Notes: generated from the letters alone by a model not told the origin. Shown: positions 22,644 through 34,012, counted from the stretch's first letter. The stretch is DNA of 64,000 nucleotides from Meandrina meandrites (GCA_963693305.1 OY855908.1:27792305-27856304), one strand, 5' to 3'. A program made the numbers and translations.

Positions 22644-24038
22644 ATGGCAGAAGGTGGCGAATTTGGTATGGACCAACCATATCTTGACCACGCTATTGAC
22701 CATGAAGATGACGACGACGATGATGATGAACAAGAGGCCAACAGAACCCAGCCATTTCAGCCTGGCACAGCATCCACGCCCTACCATGGTGGTGAACAAC
22801 ATGAAATGCTAACTATGCAGCACGAACAGAGCGGACTTCCAGAAACATCATTTGATGAAAATATACCTTTGTTGGGGGGCTTTATTCATCAAGATGACAA
22901 ACCAGCTCTTCTTGAAAGAGCAAGAGATTTTATTAAAAAGAAGTTTCCAAGAGTTGACTTTGGGAAATTAGGCCCAATCGGTTTCAGCAAAAAGCCTGGC
23001 AATGAGACTACAATCGTTTCATTTGGAACAAAAGGTGGCGAGACTGACATTTTCAGAAAAGATGGGAAAGGTCTTCTCAAAAAATGTACAGACAAGTTCA
23101 AAACATCCCTTGGTCCAGAAGCTGAATCTCTGATTGCTCAAGACAATGAAGAAATAAGAGAAAACCGGCAGAGATTAAGAGAAGCTGAAAAACAACGTAA
23201 AGAAGCCGAAAAACTAGCCTCTGAAAGAGAAAAAGCCGCCCAAGAAGTGCAAGATCTGAGAACCAGAATAGAACAAAATCAAGCTCAGATCGAAAAAATT
23301 CAAGAAGAACAAGGTACAAACGTTGAAAGTGAATCAGAACTGCGGAGACTGCAGCAACTGAAAAAAAATTATCAAAAGGATTTTGAAAACGCAAAAAAAG
23401 AGGTGGCAGCTCTCGAGAAACAAGCTAAAACCAAGGCCAAAGAACAAACCAGGGTCGACCAACTTAGAGCAAGCCTGGCGGCCAAAGAGAGCGAAAGAAA
23501 CACAATGGAATCGAGGCTTAACGAAACAAGAACGTTGGATGAGCTGAAAGAGCAAGAAGCCGAACTGCAGCGCCAAAATGAGGAACATCAGGCAGTTATC
23601 GACAATGACGACGCCTCACCTTCTGATAAACAAGCCGCCGAAGGCCGCGTTGAAGAAAGACAAGAGGAGCTTGCTCGTTTAAGAACGCAGATTGATGAAA
23701 GAGAAAGAGCGCTTCCACTTCGTGAGAGGGTAAAGGAGATATTCAAAAAATATGGTGTTACCGTTACAGCAATCGTTCTTGCTGCCGGGGTCACAATTGG
23801 TGCAGTCATTGGTGCTATTACAAACGCTTTGAGAGCCACAGCTAAAGCGTTGGGAAAAGGTCTGAAAGATATTGGCTCAAAGATTGCATCAGCTCTGCCA
23901 GGTCTTATTGGCTCAATTGTGAGCTTTCTTTTCAAAGCCGCCGGTCAAGCTATCGGTTTTCTTGCTGAGCACACATGGCTGCTGATTTTGGCTGTTGTGG
24001 CCTTTCTTGTCGAAAAATACATCAAGAAGCGGCGTTAG
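22644..24038 (+). CDS. long coiled-coil membrane-anchored protein, 464 aa
   Basis: The frame is intact. An acidic run (DHEDDDDDDDEQE) lies near residue 20, and a basic/hydrophobic patch (FIKKKFPRVDFGKLGPIGF) is at about 92-110. A long heptad-rich coiled coil rich in Glu/Lys/Gln spans about 165-365. The C-terminus has a Gly/Ala-rich hydrophobic segment (TAIVLAAGVTIGAVIGAI), an amphipathic stretch, and a final membrane helix (WLLILAVVAFLVEKY) before KKRR. No family is recognised. The shape suits a fibre, spike stalk or virion-membrane tether. Its stop overlaps the end of the convergent 546-aa gene by four bases. Confidence 0.7.
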   Translation: MAEGGEFGMDQPYLDHAIDHEDDDDDDDEQEANRTQPFQPGTASTPYHGGEQHEMLTMQHEQSGLPETSFDENIPLLGGFIHQDDKPALLERARDFIKKKFPRVDFGKLGPIGFSKKPGNETTIVSFGTKGGETDIFRKDGKGLLKKCTDKFKTSLGPEAESLIAQDNEEIRENRQRLREAEKQRKEAEKLASEREKAAQEVQDLRTRIEQNQAQIEKIQEEQGTNVESESELRRLQQLKKNYQKDFENAKKEVAALEKQAKTKAKEQTRVDQLRASLAAKESERNTMESRLNETRTLDELKEQEAELQRQNEEHQAVIDNDDASPSDKQAAEGRVEERQEELARLRTQIDERERALPLRERVKEIFKKYGVTVTAIVLAAGVTIGAVIGAITNALRATAKALGKGLKDIGSKIASALPGLIGSIVSFLFKAAGQAIGFLAEHTWLLILAVVAFLVEKYIKKRR

Positions 24039-25675
24039 CGCATAACGGTGTAAATGAAAGCCGCAGCCCCCACGGCGGCAACAGCAACAGCTACTTTGTT
24101 ATTTTCGTGTGTTTCCGTGCTGCCACCTGCATTTGTTATTGGCTTATCAGGTGTTTGCTCTTCAGTCGCGGGCCCCTTTTCTTGCGTTGCTTCCTTGTGT
24201 ATCGGGTTTGGGGGGTGGCTGTTTGGTGGGTTTATCTTTGATGGCCCTCCTGCCATTAGCTTTAGCGCTGCTTTTTTTGTGCTAGTGTTCACTTCGTCGT
24301 TAACCCCGAGCTTCATTCCTGGCATAGCTTGTTTGAGCTGGTTGTTGTAACCAACTACACTTCCCGAATTTATTACCATCCGCGCAGGCATCGGCCAGGC
24401 CCCCGGACACACGGCAAGGTTAAGCCTCACCTTTGCCTCGTCGACAGCAAGTTGGTACCTTTGAACAGACTTTGCCAGATCCGGTTGCCTTATTGAGTCT
24501 TCCACTAGAACAAGAAACTCACTTTGCGCTTCCTTTGCGCGCCCTCCTGACCCAAGTATGCTGCTTCTAACATTCACCTGTGAACCCAAAACACAGTAAA
24601 CGAACGCCTCTATCGACTTGTTTATTCGCGCCAAACCCGCCTGGGTCAGACCTTCTGCTAGATTAGGACAAAACCAGTCTGCCTGTCCGTAGGCAGCGTC
24701 ATCCGGCTCGATATAATAAATCAAGTTACCATCTTTGCCTTTACCGCCTTCGTCAGAAAATTTTTTTCGTTTTTCACCACCAGGGTAAATGTCTCCCTCT
24801 TCTTTAGCTGGTCCAATGTATGAGGCATAGACGTAAACGCTTCCCAGGCCGTGGTTTGCGCCTGTTTTAAAACGAAAATCGCTAGAAGGGTCGACTCCGA
24901 ACTCATTGCATATTCTTTTGTATGAAGGAACGTCATACTTGTTGTTAAACTGGTCAAAAGTAGGGTCGCCAGGCAAAGCGCTTATGCTTTGTATTCCTCC
25001 CATCTGAAACAATATTCGCCTGACAGTAAAATATATATGGAACTTGGAAAAAGCTCGCACATTCGGTGGCAAAAGTATAGCAGAGTTGTCATCGAAAATT
25101 TCGCGACTGATACCACAGCCCGTTGTCGCACACCATACAGCAAAATTCAGCTGCTGTGGCCAATATTTAATATTTGGGCCGGCTAACCATGTTTTGGACT
25201 CTTTCCCTGAATGGTGGGTGAGTTTGGTTTTTTGAAATATCTCTCTGAACTTTGTTGTGAAATACTGGTCCGGTGTTACGTAAATATTCAGTCGGTCATT
25301 AAATATTTTTTTCAAACTCGGTGCGGCATCGTGAAAGCCAACAGCAGGAATCGGCAAAGAGTCTCCTTTTAAACCACTTGGTGTAAGTTGTTGCGGAAAC
25401 CCTTCTGATGATTGGTCAACACCCAGCGCACTTTTCATTTCCGGGCTCCAATATTTGCTGTCTGAACCAAAAACGTTTATCAAATGGCCTGGCCCTGCTT
25501 TGAAATAAATTTCTGAGGTTGCTGTGTGGTTTCTGGCAAAATCGGTTTGTGGCTCAAACTTCGATTTTTCGGCATTCGGGTATTTTGCAAGAAAAGTCTT
25601 CCAAGCTTTTTTTTCTGCTAATTCGGCAATGCTGTCAGCTTCTGGTGTATGAATCCATTGAAGAAGAGCAGACAT
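24035..25675 (-). CDS. large element-encoded protein of unknown function, 546 aa, C-terminal membrane segment
   Basis: The frame is intact from ATG 25675. The globular N-terminal 430 residues are mixed alpha/beta with many aromatics (for example WLAGPNIKYWPQQLNFAVW). A Pro/Thr/Asn-rich linker covers about 470-520, and a hydrophobic Ala/Val tail (VAVAVAAVGAAAFIYTVM) ends the protein. There is no signal peptide and no catalytic motif I recognise. A globular head on a flexible linker with a tail anchor suggests a virion surface or vertex protein, which is inference. It is the largest intact frame in the element. Confidence 0.65.
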   Translation of the reverse strand: MSALLQWIHTPEADSIAELAEKKAWKTFLAKYPNAEKSKFEPQTDFARNHTATSEIYFKAGPGHLINVFGSDSKYWSPEMKSALGVDQSSEGFPQQLTPSGLKGDSLPIPAVGFHDAAPSLKKIFNDRLNIYVTPDQYFTTKFREIFQKTKLTHHSGKESKTWLAGPNIKYWPQQLNFAVWCATTGCGISREIFDDNSAILLPPNVRAFSKFHIYFTVRRILFQMGGIQSISALPGDPTFDQFNNKYDVPSYKRICNEFGVDPSSDFRFKTGANHGLGSVYVYASYIGPAKEEGDIYPGGEKRKKFSDEGGKGKDGNLIYYIEPDDAAYGQADWFCPNLAEGLTQAGLARINKSIEAFVYCVLGSQVNVRSSILGSGGRAKEAQSEFLVLVEDSIRQPDLAKSVQRYQLAVDEAKVRLNLAVCPGAWPMPARMVINSGSVVGYNNQLKQAMPGMKLGVNDEVNTSTKKAALKLMAGGPSKINPPNSHPPNPIHKEATQEKGPATEEQTPDKPITNAGGSTETHENNKVAVAVAAVGAAAFIYTVMR

Positions 25676-25714
25676 GTTTCATATTTAAACAAAATATTTT
25701 TCTCTAATTATAAA
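25676..25714. promoter_or_regulatory. short divergent promoter region
   Basis: Thirty-nine AT-rich bases lie between the minus-strand start at 25675 and the plus-strand start at 25715. TATA-like words are seen on both strands (taattataaa, tttaaatatga). Confidence 0.5.
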
Positions 25715-26417
25715 ATGGTTATTCTAACGCTAACTACAAAAGAAAATCCGCATACGGTCTATTTTGACCAGCCTATTAAAAAACCAAGCTATATAAGGCT
25801 GTTAAGTTGTTCTCTTTACAACAGCTGGAATAGTTTGGAAAAGGATGGAGTAATTTTTTTATAAACAAGTTAACAAGCAAGATGAGGAAACACGTTATTT
25901 ACGAATGGGAAACTACTCACTGGATGACATTGGGGATATTTTTGAAAAAGGATTTCCAGAGAAGGATTTTTTTACTGTAAAAAAAGGCATTACAGGCCGT
26001 TCTTTGATAATAAAAGCAAACGAGGACAAAATTGGAAAATTTGGACTGAATGAAAGTCTTCTTAAGTTCTTTAATTTGCCTGGGTATAATACTAATTCAG
26101 CAAATAGTAAAAAGGATTATTTTAGACAAATTAAAATAGATAATGTTTCAAATCCTAAAAATTACTTTATTAATTGTGACCTTATCGACAAGCAACAAAG
26201 CTTGCTAAATGGAAAGCCTTCAAGTCTTTTAGCTTGCTTTGACATACGAGGAAAACCTTATGAAAGAATTCATTACCAAAATACACATCTTAACATTTTG
26301 CGCGATGTTTCTGCTGATAATCACGTTACACATATGACGCTTTCATTAAGAGATGGAAATAATAATCTCTTTGACTTCAACCGCTGGCCTCTTCAGTTTC
26401 AAATTGAAATAAATTAA
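25715..26417 (+). pseudogene. possible minor capsid (penton-like) protein, one frameshift
   Basis: The N-terminal frame starts at ATG 25715 and closes at 25864. The remainder is open in the next frame from about 25854 to 26417. The change falls in a run of seven T at 25854-25860, consistent with a one-base expansion. Total size would be about 233 residues. The sequence is rich in beta-prone segments (TLTTKENPHTVYF; THMTLSLRDGNNNLFDF), ending QFQIEIN. A jelly-roll penton would be expected in this neighbourhood, but I assign it only by size, position and beta content. A fibre or other accessory protein is possible. Confidence 0.5.
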
Positions 26418-26444
26418 ACAAAAAATAATTTTGTAAATATAACC

Positions 26445-27113
26445 ATGTCATCCAACGTATTACCAAGTGCCCCAGATTATGAAGAAACAGAAACTCAGAC
26501 AACACTCTATCCAGTTCTACCAACTCAACCAGATAACAATTTTCGTATGCAGAAAGCAAACGAAGTTTTAAAATATTTAAGTGACAAAGTTTCCCATTAT
26601 AGGCTTGTTGCAAAAAAATACAAACGCACAAAAACAATTATCAACTACGCTAGCTTTTCTGCTGGCGGTATTAGTGGTTTTCTATCTGCAGGTGGCGTAG
26701 CAGCTGCATTTACAGTAATAGGCGCTCCTGCCTCGATACCAATTGGCTGTGTCGCCTCTTTCTTTGGGCTAACAGCTGCTGGGCTAACCGGTTTTTACAA
26801 AAAACTCGAGCCAAAACTTATCAAACACTGCAAAATCATGACGCTAGCTTTGTCAAAATGTGATACTGTCAACCGCATACTGTCAAAATCACTCATTGAC
26901 GGCAAAATCAGCGATGCTGAATTTCAAAGCATCCTTGATGAAAAAGAGAGCTATCGTATTCAGAAGGAAATTCTTCGAAAAGGCACACTTCCAAAGGAAC
27001 AACATAAACAGAGCAGTCTGGACATCGAAAAAATACGACAAGAGGCCGTGCATGAAGAACGAATTAGGCTTCAAAAAAAGATTCTCGGCAGCGCGGTCGA
27101 CGTTTCGAAATAA
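26445..27113 (+). CDS. membrane protein with N-terminal PSAP motif, 222 aa
   Basis: The frame is intact. ATG 26445 is preceded by gtaaatataacc. Residues 7-10 are PSAP, followed by DYEE, in a polar N-terminal tail. A Gly/Ala-rich hydrophobic region (about 66-118) could span the membrane twice (ISGFLSAGGVAAAFTVIG; IGCVASFFGLTAAGLTGFY). The C-terminal 100 residues are charged and helical. PSAP is a known late-domain core that binds the ESCRT protein TSG101 in enveloped viruses. Whether it works here is inference, and a four-residue motif can occur by chance. It starts 27 bp after the capsid candidate. Confidence 0.65.
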   Translation: MSSNVLPSAPDYEETETQTTLYPVLPTQPDNNFRMQKANEVLKYLSDKVSHYRLVAKKYKRTKTIINYASFSAGGISGFLSAGGVAAAFTVIGAPASIPIGCVASFFGLTAAGLTGFYKKLEPKLIKHCKIMTLALSKCDTVNRILSKSLIDGKISDAEFQSILDEKESYRIQKEILRKGTLPKEQHKQSSLDIEKIRQEAVHEERIRLQKKILGSAVDVSK

Positions 27114-27839
27114 AATTTTAGTCTAAGAGAACATTGTTCCACTTCATAAAAGAATTATTGCCGTTCCAGCACAAATTTGAACTAACTTTTGAGCGAAAAA
27201 GCAGAAAATTTTCTCTAAGTCTTGCAAAATATAGGTGAATGCGTTACACAAAGCGTGACATTGCGTGACACAAAGCGTGACTGTCACTCGTGACCTTGTG
27301 TGACGGGTCATGAAATCAAAGGCCCTCTGGGCTGTCTCGTGTCTGTTTTCAATATTTTTGTGTAATTTGTGATTTCAGTGTTAAAACGTTAAACCACAAG
27401 GTATAGCCTTGTTTTGGTGCTAAGTTTGTTTTCGTTCTATAATTTTATAAAATGACTGTTCTTTTATAATTGTTTTTGATGTATTGATGTCTTGTTTCTT
27501 TTGTTTTTGTAAAGTTCTCAGGCTCACACGCTAGTTTTTACCAGGTAGTTTTGTTTCGTCTTAAAGTCAACCTGACAGTTGCAATTCGCTAAGGGTGCAG
27601 AGGATTACAAAGAAGGGGCATTCCAAATTAGGAAAAAATAGCTGCCCCCTTTCTTTGTCCGTGGTATATGCTAAAGTGTAAGATCAATGTAAGACATTGA
27701 CTTTGATCAGTAGTAGAGAGTATTCTGGTCTCGAATTGTCACTATTCGTGACTATTCGGGAGTATTCGTACTATTCGCGACTGTGTGCTATTCGATTTTT
27801 CCAGTTATCTATTTAGACCAAGCCGTCATTCAACACAGG

Positions 27840-29040
27840 AGAGGGGACTGCTCAGAAGCTTTTTAGTCAGAGAAGCGTGTACTCGACATCAGACTGAAGC
27901 TGTTTGGAGAAGAACATCGAAAGACTGCTGACAACTTCCATTAAGTAGGGGTTCCACAACATTCACTGGGCGACTACATCTCCGTTCTTGAGCCCAAGAA
28001 TCATGCACTTGATATCAGACGGAAACTGTTTGGTGAAAACCATTCAGAGGCTGCGGACAGCTATCTTTCAGTGGGGGTTACACAACATTCAGTTGGAGAC
28101 TACAACTCTGCTCTCGAGTCCAAAACGGGTGCTCTTGAAATTAGACGGAAAACTGTTTGGTGAGCTTGACTAACAACAACCATGAAGTGAGGGTTACACA
28201 TGATATCATACTGAGACTGTTTGGTAAAAAAAACATCCAACGACCACTTACAGCTACCATTCAGTAGGTGTAACACAACATTCACTTGCCGACTACAAAC
28301 ACAGCATGAAAACATAACTTTACTGCGGTGTAAAGCTGAAGTAAAGCTGGCGTAAATTTGGAATTTAATCAGCTTTACGCGACCTTTACATTTTTTAAAG
28401 CTGACCTTTAAACCAGCTTTACACTCATGTCTAAACCTGGCTTAAAGAGATTGAAACATTTAAGCCACATTTACACCAGGTTTACACACGGTAGCGTAAA
28501 TGTCAGGTTTAACCACCTTTAAGAACCTTTGATTGATGGCGTAATTTTCCTTAAATCTCCATTTTCGAGGTGTGAAATTGTCCGCTCTCAAGTCCAAGAA
28601 GCGACCGCTTTATATTAGATGGAAACTGTTTGGTGAAGGATATTGATATACTGTCTCTGATATTCAGAGACAGCTGACTGCTACCATTCAGTAGGGGTAT
28701 TACACATCATTCACTGGGCGACTACATCTCTGCTCTGGATCCGGATCCAAGCTTGTACTTGATATCAGTCTGAAACTGTTTGGTGAAGAACATTCAGAGA
28801 TGGCTGAGAGCTATCATTCAGTAGGGGTTACACGACATTCACTGGGCAACTACATCTCCACTCTGAAGTCCAAGAAGCGCGCGTATGATATCAAAATGAA
28901 AGTGTTTGGTGAAGAACACTTACAGACTGCTGACAGCTACATTCAAAAGGGGTTACACAACATTCACTGGGAGACTACATCTCTTGTCTCTAGTCAGACA
29001 AGCGTGCATTCGACATCAGAATGAAACTGTTTGGTGACTG
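27840..29040 (+). pseudogene. decayed kinesin-light-chain-type tetratricopeptide repeat gene
   Basis: At least six degraded copies of a roughly 126-bp (42-residue) unit are visible. They read like ...DIRRKLFGE..., AADSYLSVGVTQHSVGDY and ADSY..GVTRHSLGNY, the KLC/NPHP3-style TPR consensus. The gactacatctc word recurs at 27972, 28702, 28843 and 28972. Stops and frameshifts break every unit, and a repeat-rich insert splits it at about 28310. TPR arrays are protein-interaction scaffolds, and such genes are abundant in corals. This one cannot make a protein. Confidence 0.75.
28310..28572. repeat. MITE-like insert within the TPR pseudogene
   Basis: The TPR similarity stops at ...gactacaaacacagc and resumes at gtccgctctcaagtccaag. 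Between them lies a segment full of agctttac/gtaaagct words in both orientations. No target duplication is clear. Confidence 0.5.
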
Positions 29041-31185
29041 AGGACACCCAAAAACGGTCACAGCAATCGTTCAGTATTGTTTCTTATCAGTATTGTTTCT
29101 CATTTTTAGCTCATTACCGGGTGACTATACTGAATCATTACGAAAGTAAGTATATGAAACTATATTTAAACAGGGTGGGTCATTCAGGTGGAAGACTAGT
29201 ATCTATAGGTGCGCTGCATCTAAAACTTACATCACATTAAAATTTAAGATTAAAAATAGTACTCCTTATTATAATGCTATTACAAAAAGAGGCTAAAATA
29301 TACTTTACCAAAAAGCTATTATAACAGGAAATGTTTCTCTAGGCTGTAAAAAGCTTGTATGTTATCTACGCTTGCAACTTTCGCGCCTCTAAAAAGAAAG
29401 GTGTTTTTAGAAGATTTACCATTTCCGGGGATGGGGAAAGCAGAGACCGGGGAAAATTTTGCTGGGATAATTTTAAGTCTTCTTTTTTTCATATGCGAGA
29501 AATAAAAATTGTGAACATGCGGGAAAACGAAATGATAAAACACTCGAGAAACAAAATGACAAAACAAGCGGGACGACAAAATTACATTATTTTTGACGCA
29601 AATGAACGCAAGAGGAATTGAGCGTTACTCGAAGTGCTCGTCCCCCACCTTCTTGCGCCGACCGCTGTTCTTCCGCTGTTTCCATTTCTTTTGTGATTTA
29701 TTGCCCTCTTTCTACGATCCAAGAACAATGTCAGAAAATAGAGTACATGTTTCTTGCGACGAAAACGCTGAAAATGGAAATACCGGAATGTTTGTAACGA
29801 AATAGAATTCCCAAGGTAAATTACACCAAGGTAAACTCACCGCGGGAATACGTTACCGGGGTGTTTGCCGTCACAGACTTAATACTTTACCAAGGTCATT
29901 AATCTTTCATACTGTTTTCGGCGCGAAATGCGAAAATGGATAATTCGAGGGAGCTTGCTAGCATCATCTCGCTTTTATTATTTATACTGCTTTGTTATGT
30001 CAGTGTTTCAGACACCGAAGAATTAGAAGGCGAAGACTCCGTTTTTATAAATCTCCTTGTTGGATGTTTCTAGACTTTCTAGGCCTAGAGATTAAATCGA
30101 AATACATATAAGAAAATGCACTATAGATCTTCCTTGACTTGTGTTGTATTTAAACGCCAAATTTCCAAAAAAAGTAGCTTATACTTACAAATCAGCAAGC
30201 CATCCAGCCATGATTCTAAGAAAGACCACGCTTTTGCTGCCTTGAACACGCAAAGTTGACCTCCGGAAATCTAAACCATATTTAATTTCAAATTTCTCTG
30301 TTTATTTTATTTGCTTATCTTTGAAATTTGCCTCGCGATCAGTCATTTTATCTTGGGGTACTTGAAAAACCTACCTATTTACCTCGGTAACTTTCATGGG
30401 CGATTCTTTTGCTCTTTTTGATGTATCCATGGAAATACACCGCGATAAATTTACCTTGGGACACGATTTGTGACTTTTCCGAGGTAAAGAGCCCATTTAC
30501 CACGGTAAAAGGACGATGTGTAATCGCAACTGTATAAGTTTGACACACTACACTTGACACTAAGCTATTCCGTACTTGAAACCCTACACTGCTACACAGA
30601 TCAAGTAATTTGTTCCAGTCAACTCTTGTTGATTACATTTTATGCAGTCACAAAAAACCTTCCGGTAACGATTCTCGCATCGCGACCGCAATCCTCAACT
30701 CGAAAAAAATATCTAAACTTTTCTAAGCGCAATAATCAGGAAAAGAAGAGCTACAATCGAAGCGATCACGCGTTCAGGATCCATGGCGGATTTCTTGTCA
30801 CGCGAGGGGGAAAAGAAACATTTGAGAAACGTCCTGACTGTCACGCGAAAGGAAAAAGAAACATTTAAGGAATGTCTATATTTATTCTCGCGTTTTGTTT
30901 ACTTTCGCAGCTGACCGATTTTATCTCAGTGTGCTGATAAACATTTCTCGATTATCAAAATCTATAATCAGAGGGCTAGTGTGGTCTGTATGTATTTTTT
31001 TTTTCACTTCTAAAATAAAAGTTGACTAAGAATCTAACATTTCGCAATGATTGGAAGTAAAATCATAAAACGCATGGGTCTATTTGGAAAGGAAGGTTTT
31101 TTTGTAATAAAAGTTAATAAAAAAGTTAGGTGCCATATTCACGGCAAAGCCACTGCCCGGTTACTTTTCACATGCGAACAGAAAT

Positions 31186-31653
31186 CCCGGGGGGGGGGGG
31201 GGGGGTACTCCCCTAAATTTAGGATAGGGGTGTGCCGCGAACGTTCTCAAACCCTGACCCTATCTAAGGATAAAGAAAACGAAAATTAATACCCTTTCTA
31301 AGGCCCAAACCCGAAAATTGACACCCTATTCAAGGGGAGGAGAAGCATTGCGTGACGACTCAAATAACGGCTAACCGCGCACGGCAAAGCTCAAATCTTT
31401 CAAAATCGCTTTGTTAATACTTAATGACGGATAGTTCAGTTTTAACAGACAATTTTTTTCGTTTAGCTGGGCGTTTATTTGAGCTGATAGAATTTAGCTA
31501 CCCTATCTAAGGATCACACCGGGAACACAATGCCAAAAGGAACAAAAGTGATACCCTATTAAAGGACCGAGAACCTCAAAAAACATACCCTGTCCCGCGG
31601 CACATACCTATATAGCCTACATATGGGAGTACCCCCCCCCCCCCCCCCCCGGG
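31186..31653. mobile_element. 468-bp non-autonomous hAT-like MITE with homopolymer termini
   Basis: The termini are ccc(g)n-tactccc on the left and its reverse complement on the right. An 8-bp target duplication ACAGAAAT lies at 31178-31185 and 31654-31661. Inner sequences (gtgccgcg, taggat) are also partly inverted. An 8-bp duplication fits the hAT superfamily. No transposase is present. Confidence 0.8.
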
Positions 31654-32040
31654 ACAGAAATCAAGTTATCGCCGCGTAGAACACAAAGCAAACTACTCCC
31701 CGGCAGTTAGAAAGGACTAATACAAAGTCTAAACGAAAGAGATATATTATATTTGACGAGTACTATTAGATTCGGTAGACAGAAATTTCTTTTAAAAGCT
31801 GTAAACAACTGAAGAACTAACTGAGACCGTTTGACCTTGTATCGTTTGTCGGATGCCACGCTACTTTAATACGCACTATCAAAACAATTTCAGGAAATTA
31901 AATGTCAATCAAATGTGTTTTCGATGAGGTATCAGAACACGCAAGACTTGTACGACAAGTACATTTCTTTCTGTAAAAAGAAAATTCACACAATCACAAA
32001 TCACGCATTTTGTTCCTTTAGCGATAACTTATTAAATCAG

Positions 32041-32312
32041 GGAGCAGGGGTGGCGCAGTGGTGAGAGCGCTCGCCTCCCACCAATGTGGCCGGGGTTCGA
32101 TTCCGGCCCGGTGCCATATGTGGGTTGAGTTTGTTGTTGGTTCTCGTCCTTGCTCCGAGGGTTTTTCTCCGGGTTCTCCGGTTTTCCTCCCTCCATAAAA
32201 ACTAACACTTCCAAATTCCAATTCGATCTGGAATACACAGTGTCCCCAATTAGCACATTAGTGCTAAATACATTTGACACTTAAATAAAGTGATTTATTT
32301 ATTTTTTATTTT
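32041..32312 (+). mobile_element. tRNA-derived SINE
   Basis: The tRNA-like head has an A box (tggcgcagtgg, near 32050) and a B box (ggttcgattcc, near 32094). A non-tRNA body (gttctccggttttcctccctccataaaaac) follows, with an AT-rich tail of ttatttattt repeats. Confidence 0.85.
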
Positions 32313-33740
32313 TATCGACGGTTTGCAAGAGTAGCAAATCCAGATCAGCCAATGAATGGCGGTCAACATTGGCCATTTCCATCGACAAGCGCCACATTTT
32401 ATCGTCCAGCTACTACTTCTGGCGAGAAGCACGCCATCGCCTCAGTCTTCAGTTACTTGCTACAGCAAACACAAAAACAAAAAAACCTCGCGTTAAGTCT
32501 GCTGACTGGACTGAGGAATTTAGTAAGCTGTGGGGAGTTTCACAAAGAGAAAAAATCAAACTCTGGAACGATATCTATTCTTTGTATAAAGAAAGGTGTC
32601 CAGAAAGCCAGAGAATGCTACAGCAGGTGAAGTAACGGCAGCAGAATCTAGAGTACGAGTTCAAGCAGTTAAGGCAGCGGTCTCGCTCGACTTGAGTCAG
32701 AACCGCCTGAGAAAAGAATGGCGAGAAAGTACGACTCCAGACTGGCAGAGTTCTTTTATTGAAATGTTTGAAAGAGTATGGAACAGGACAACACAAGATT
32801 TGAACGATCGGCTGAAATGTTCCGTGACGCCCAGAGCAGGAAAATGGAACAAACAAACACAATACTTGCTGACCTAAAAGACATTTTTAAAGATTTAGCA
32901 TCAAAATAATTGTCTTTATCTAATCGTTTATTTTCTGTTATTGGATCGTTGTTATCCGTGCCATATGTCGCACTTTTCAAAACAAATGTTGTGCAATACT
33001 CACGTAGCAATCACAGTCTTCTTTAGGGTCTCGTTTTTCTGTTCAACCCTTTTCAACGCAATTCTCCAACGAGCTTTCAACGTGCCAAATGCTCGTTGCA
33101 TTACAGATCGTAGCGTACCGAACTTTAAGTTATACACTTTCTCTGCTCCTGAGTCAGGTGTCCTCTGTCCGCGGGTAGGGTTTCATTAGCCAGTTCGTTA
33201 ATGGGGATAGGTACTGTTGCCAGCTAAAAGGGGCCTTATTTCTGTTCCATTTAGATTGCCTGTTGGACAGCTAAGAATTTGCTCGTTCGCTGCAAGTTCA
33301 TTAAAAAAAACGCCATCTCTTCTGCGTGCATTGCGTGTCGTTTATTTACAGATAATGTCAACGCTTTATATCATCGTGCGAGTGCACCGAATTTGTTGCG
33401 CTTGATAGACCGATCACAAGACACGTACAAGACTGTGAACTAACTACAGCAATAAACGTAAAAGAAAAGAAATCAATTTTAAGAACAGTAAAGCGTGCCT
33501 GTCTTTCACATAATAAGCCCTTTACAATAAATACTCCTAACCTAAAGTTTGATAAACCAGCGGGCTGCGACCTCTTTGTTAAAGAAACATTATCTGTGTT
33601 TGATATGAAATTCTGGCGGCCTCACAAAGCAAATGTTGACATGGCGGGAAAAATATTGACATGGCGGGAAAATTCCGCGGCCTCACAAAGCAAACACGCA
33701 TGGAATGGTCCATGGAATGCACTTTCTCCCCCTCGCATAT

Positions 33741-33777
33741 TCTCGTGTCGTCATGACGTTGTCATGACGACACGAGA
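33741..33777. repeat. perfect 17-bp palindrome with 3-bp loop
   Basis: The arms tctcgtgtcgtcatgac and gtcatgacgacacgaga are exact reverse complements around gtt. No poly-T follows directly, so a terminator role is not supported. Confidence 0.9.
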
Positions 33778-33986
33778 CAAAAAGGGCAAAACCCTTTTCG
33801 GGGGTGCTTAGTGGCGCGTGTTCCACAATCCACGATACTCGATTCCTGATCCCCTCCTGATTTTCCTGGAGTCCCAGGTCCTCTCGAACATGGCATATAT
33901 TTTGTTTCGGGCAAAAAAAAAATCGAGTCAGAGTTTCAATGACACTTGAATTTATGTTCAGTTTAAAGCCACAGTCACTTTTTCTA

Positions 33987-34012
33987 CCCCCCCCCCCCCC
34001 CCCCCCCCCCCC
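33987..34012. repeat. poly-C tract of about 26 bases
   Basis: A homopolymer run is directly visible. Its length may be inexact in any assembly. Confidence 0.9.

Noticed and set aside
33741..33777. Rho-independent-style terminator
   Set aside because: No T-run follows and the genome is eukaryotic.
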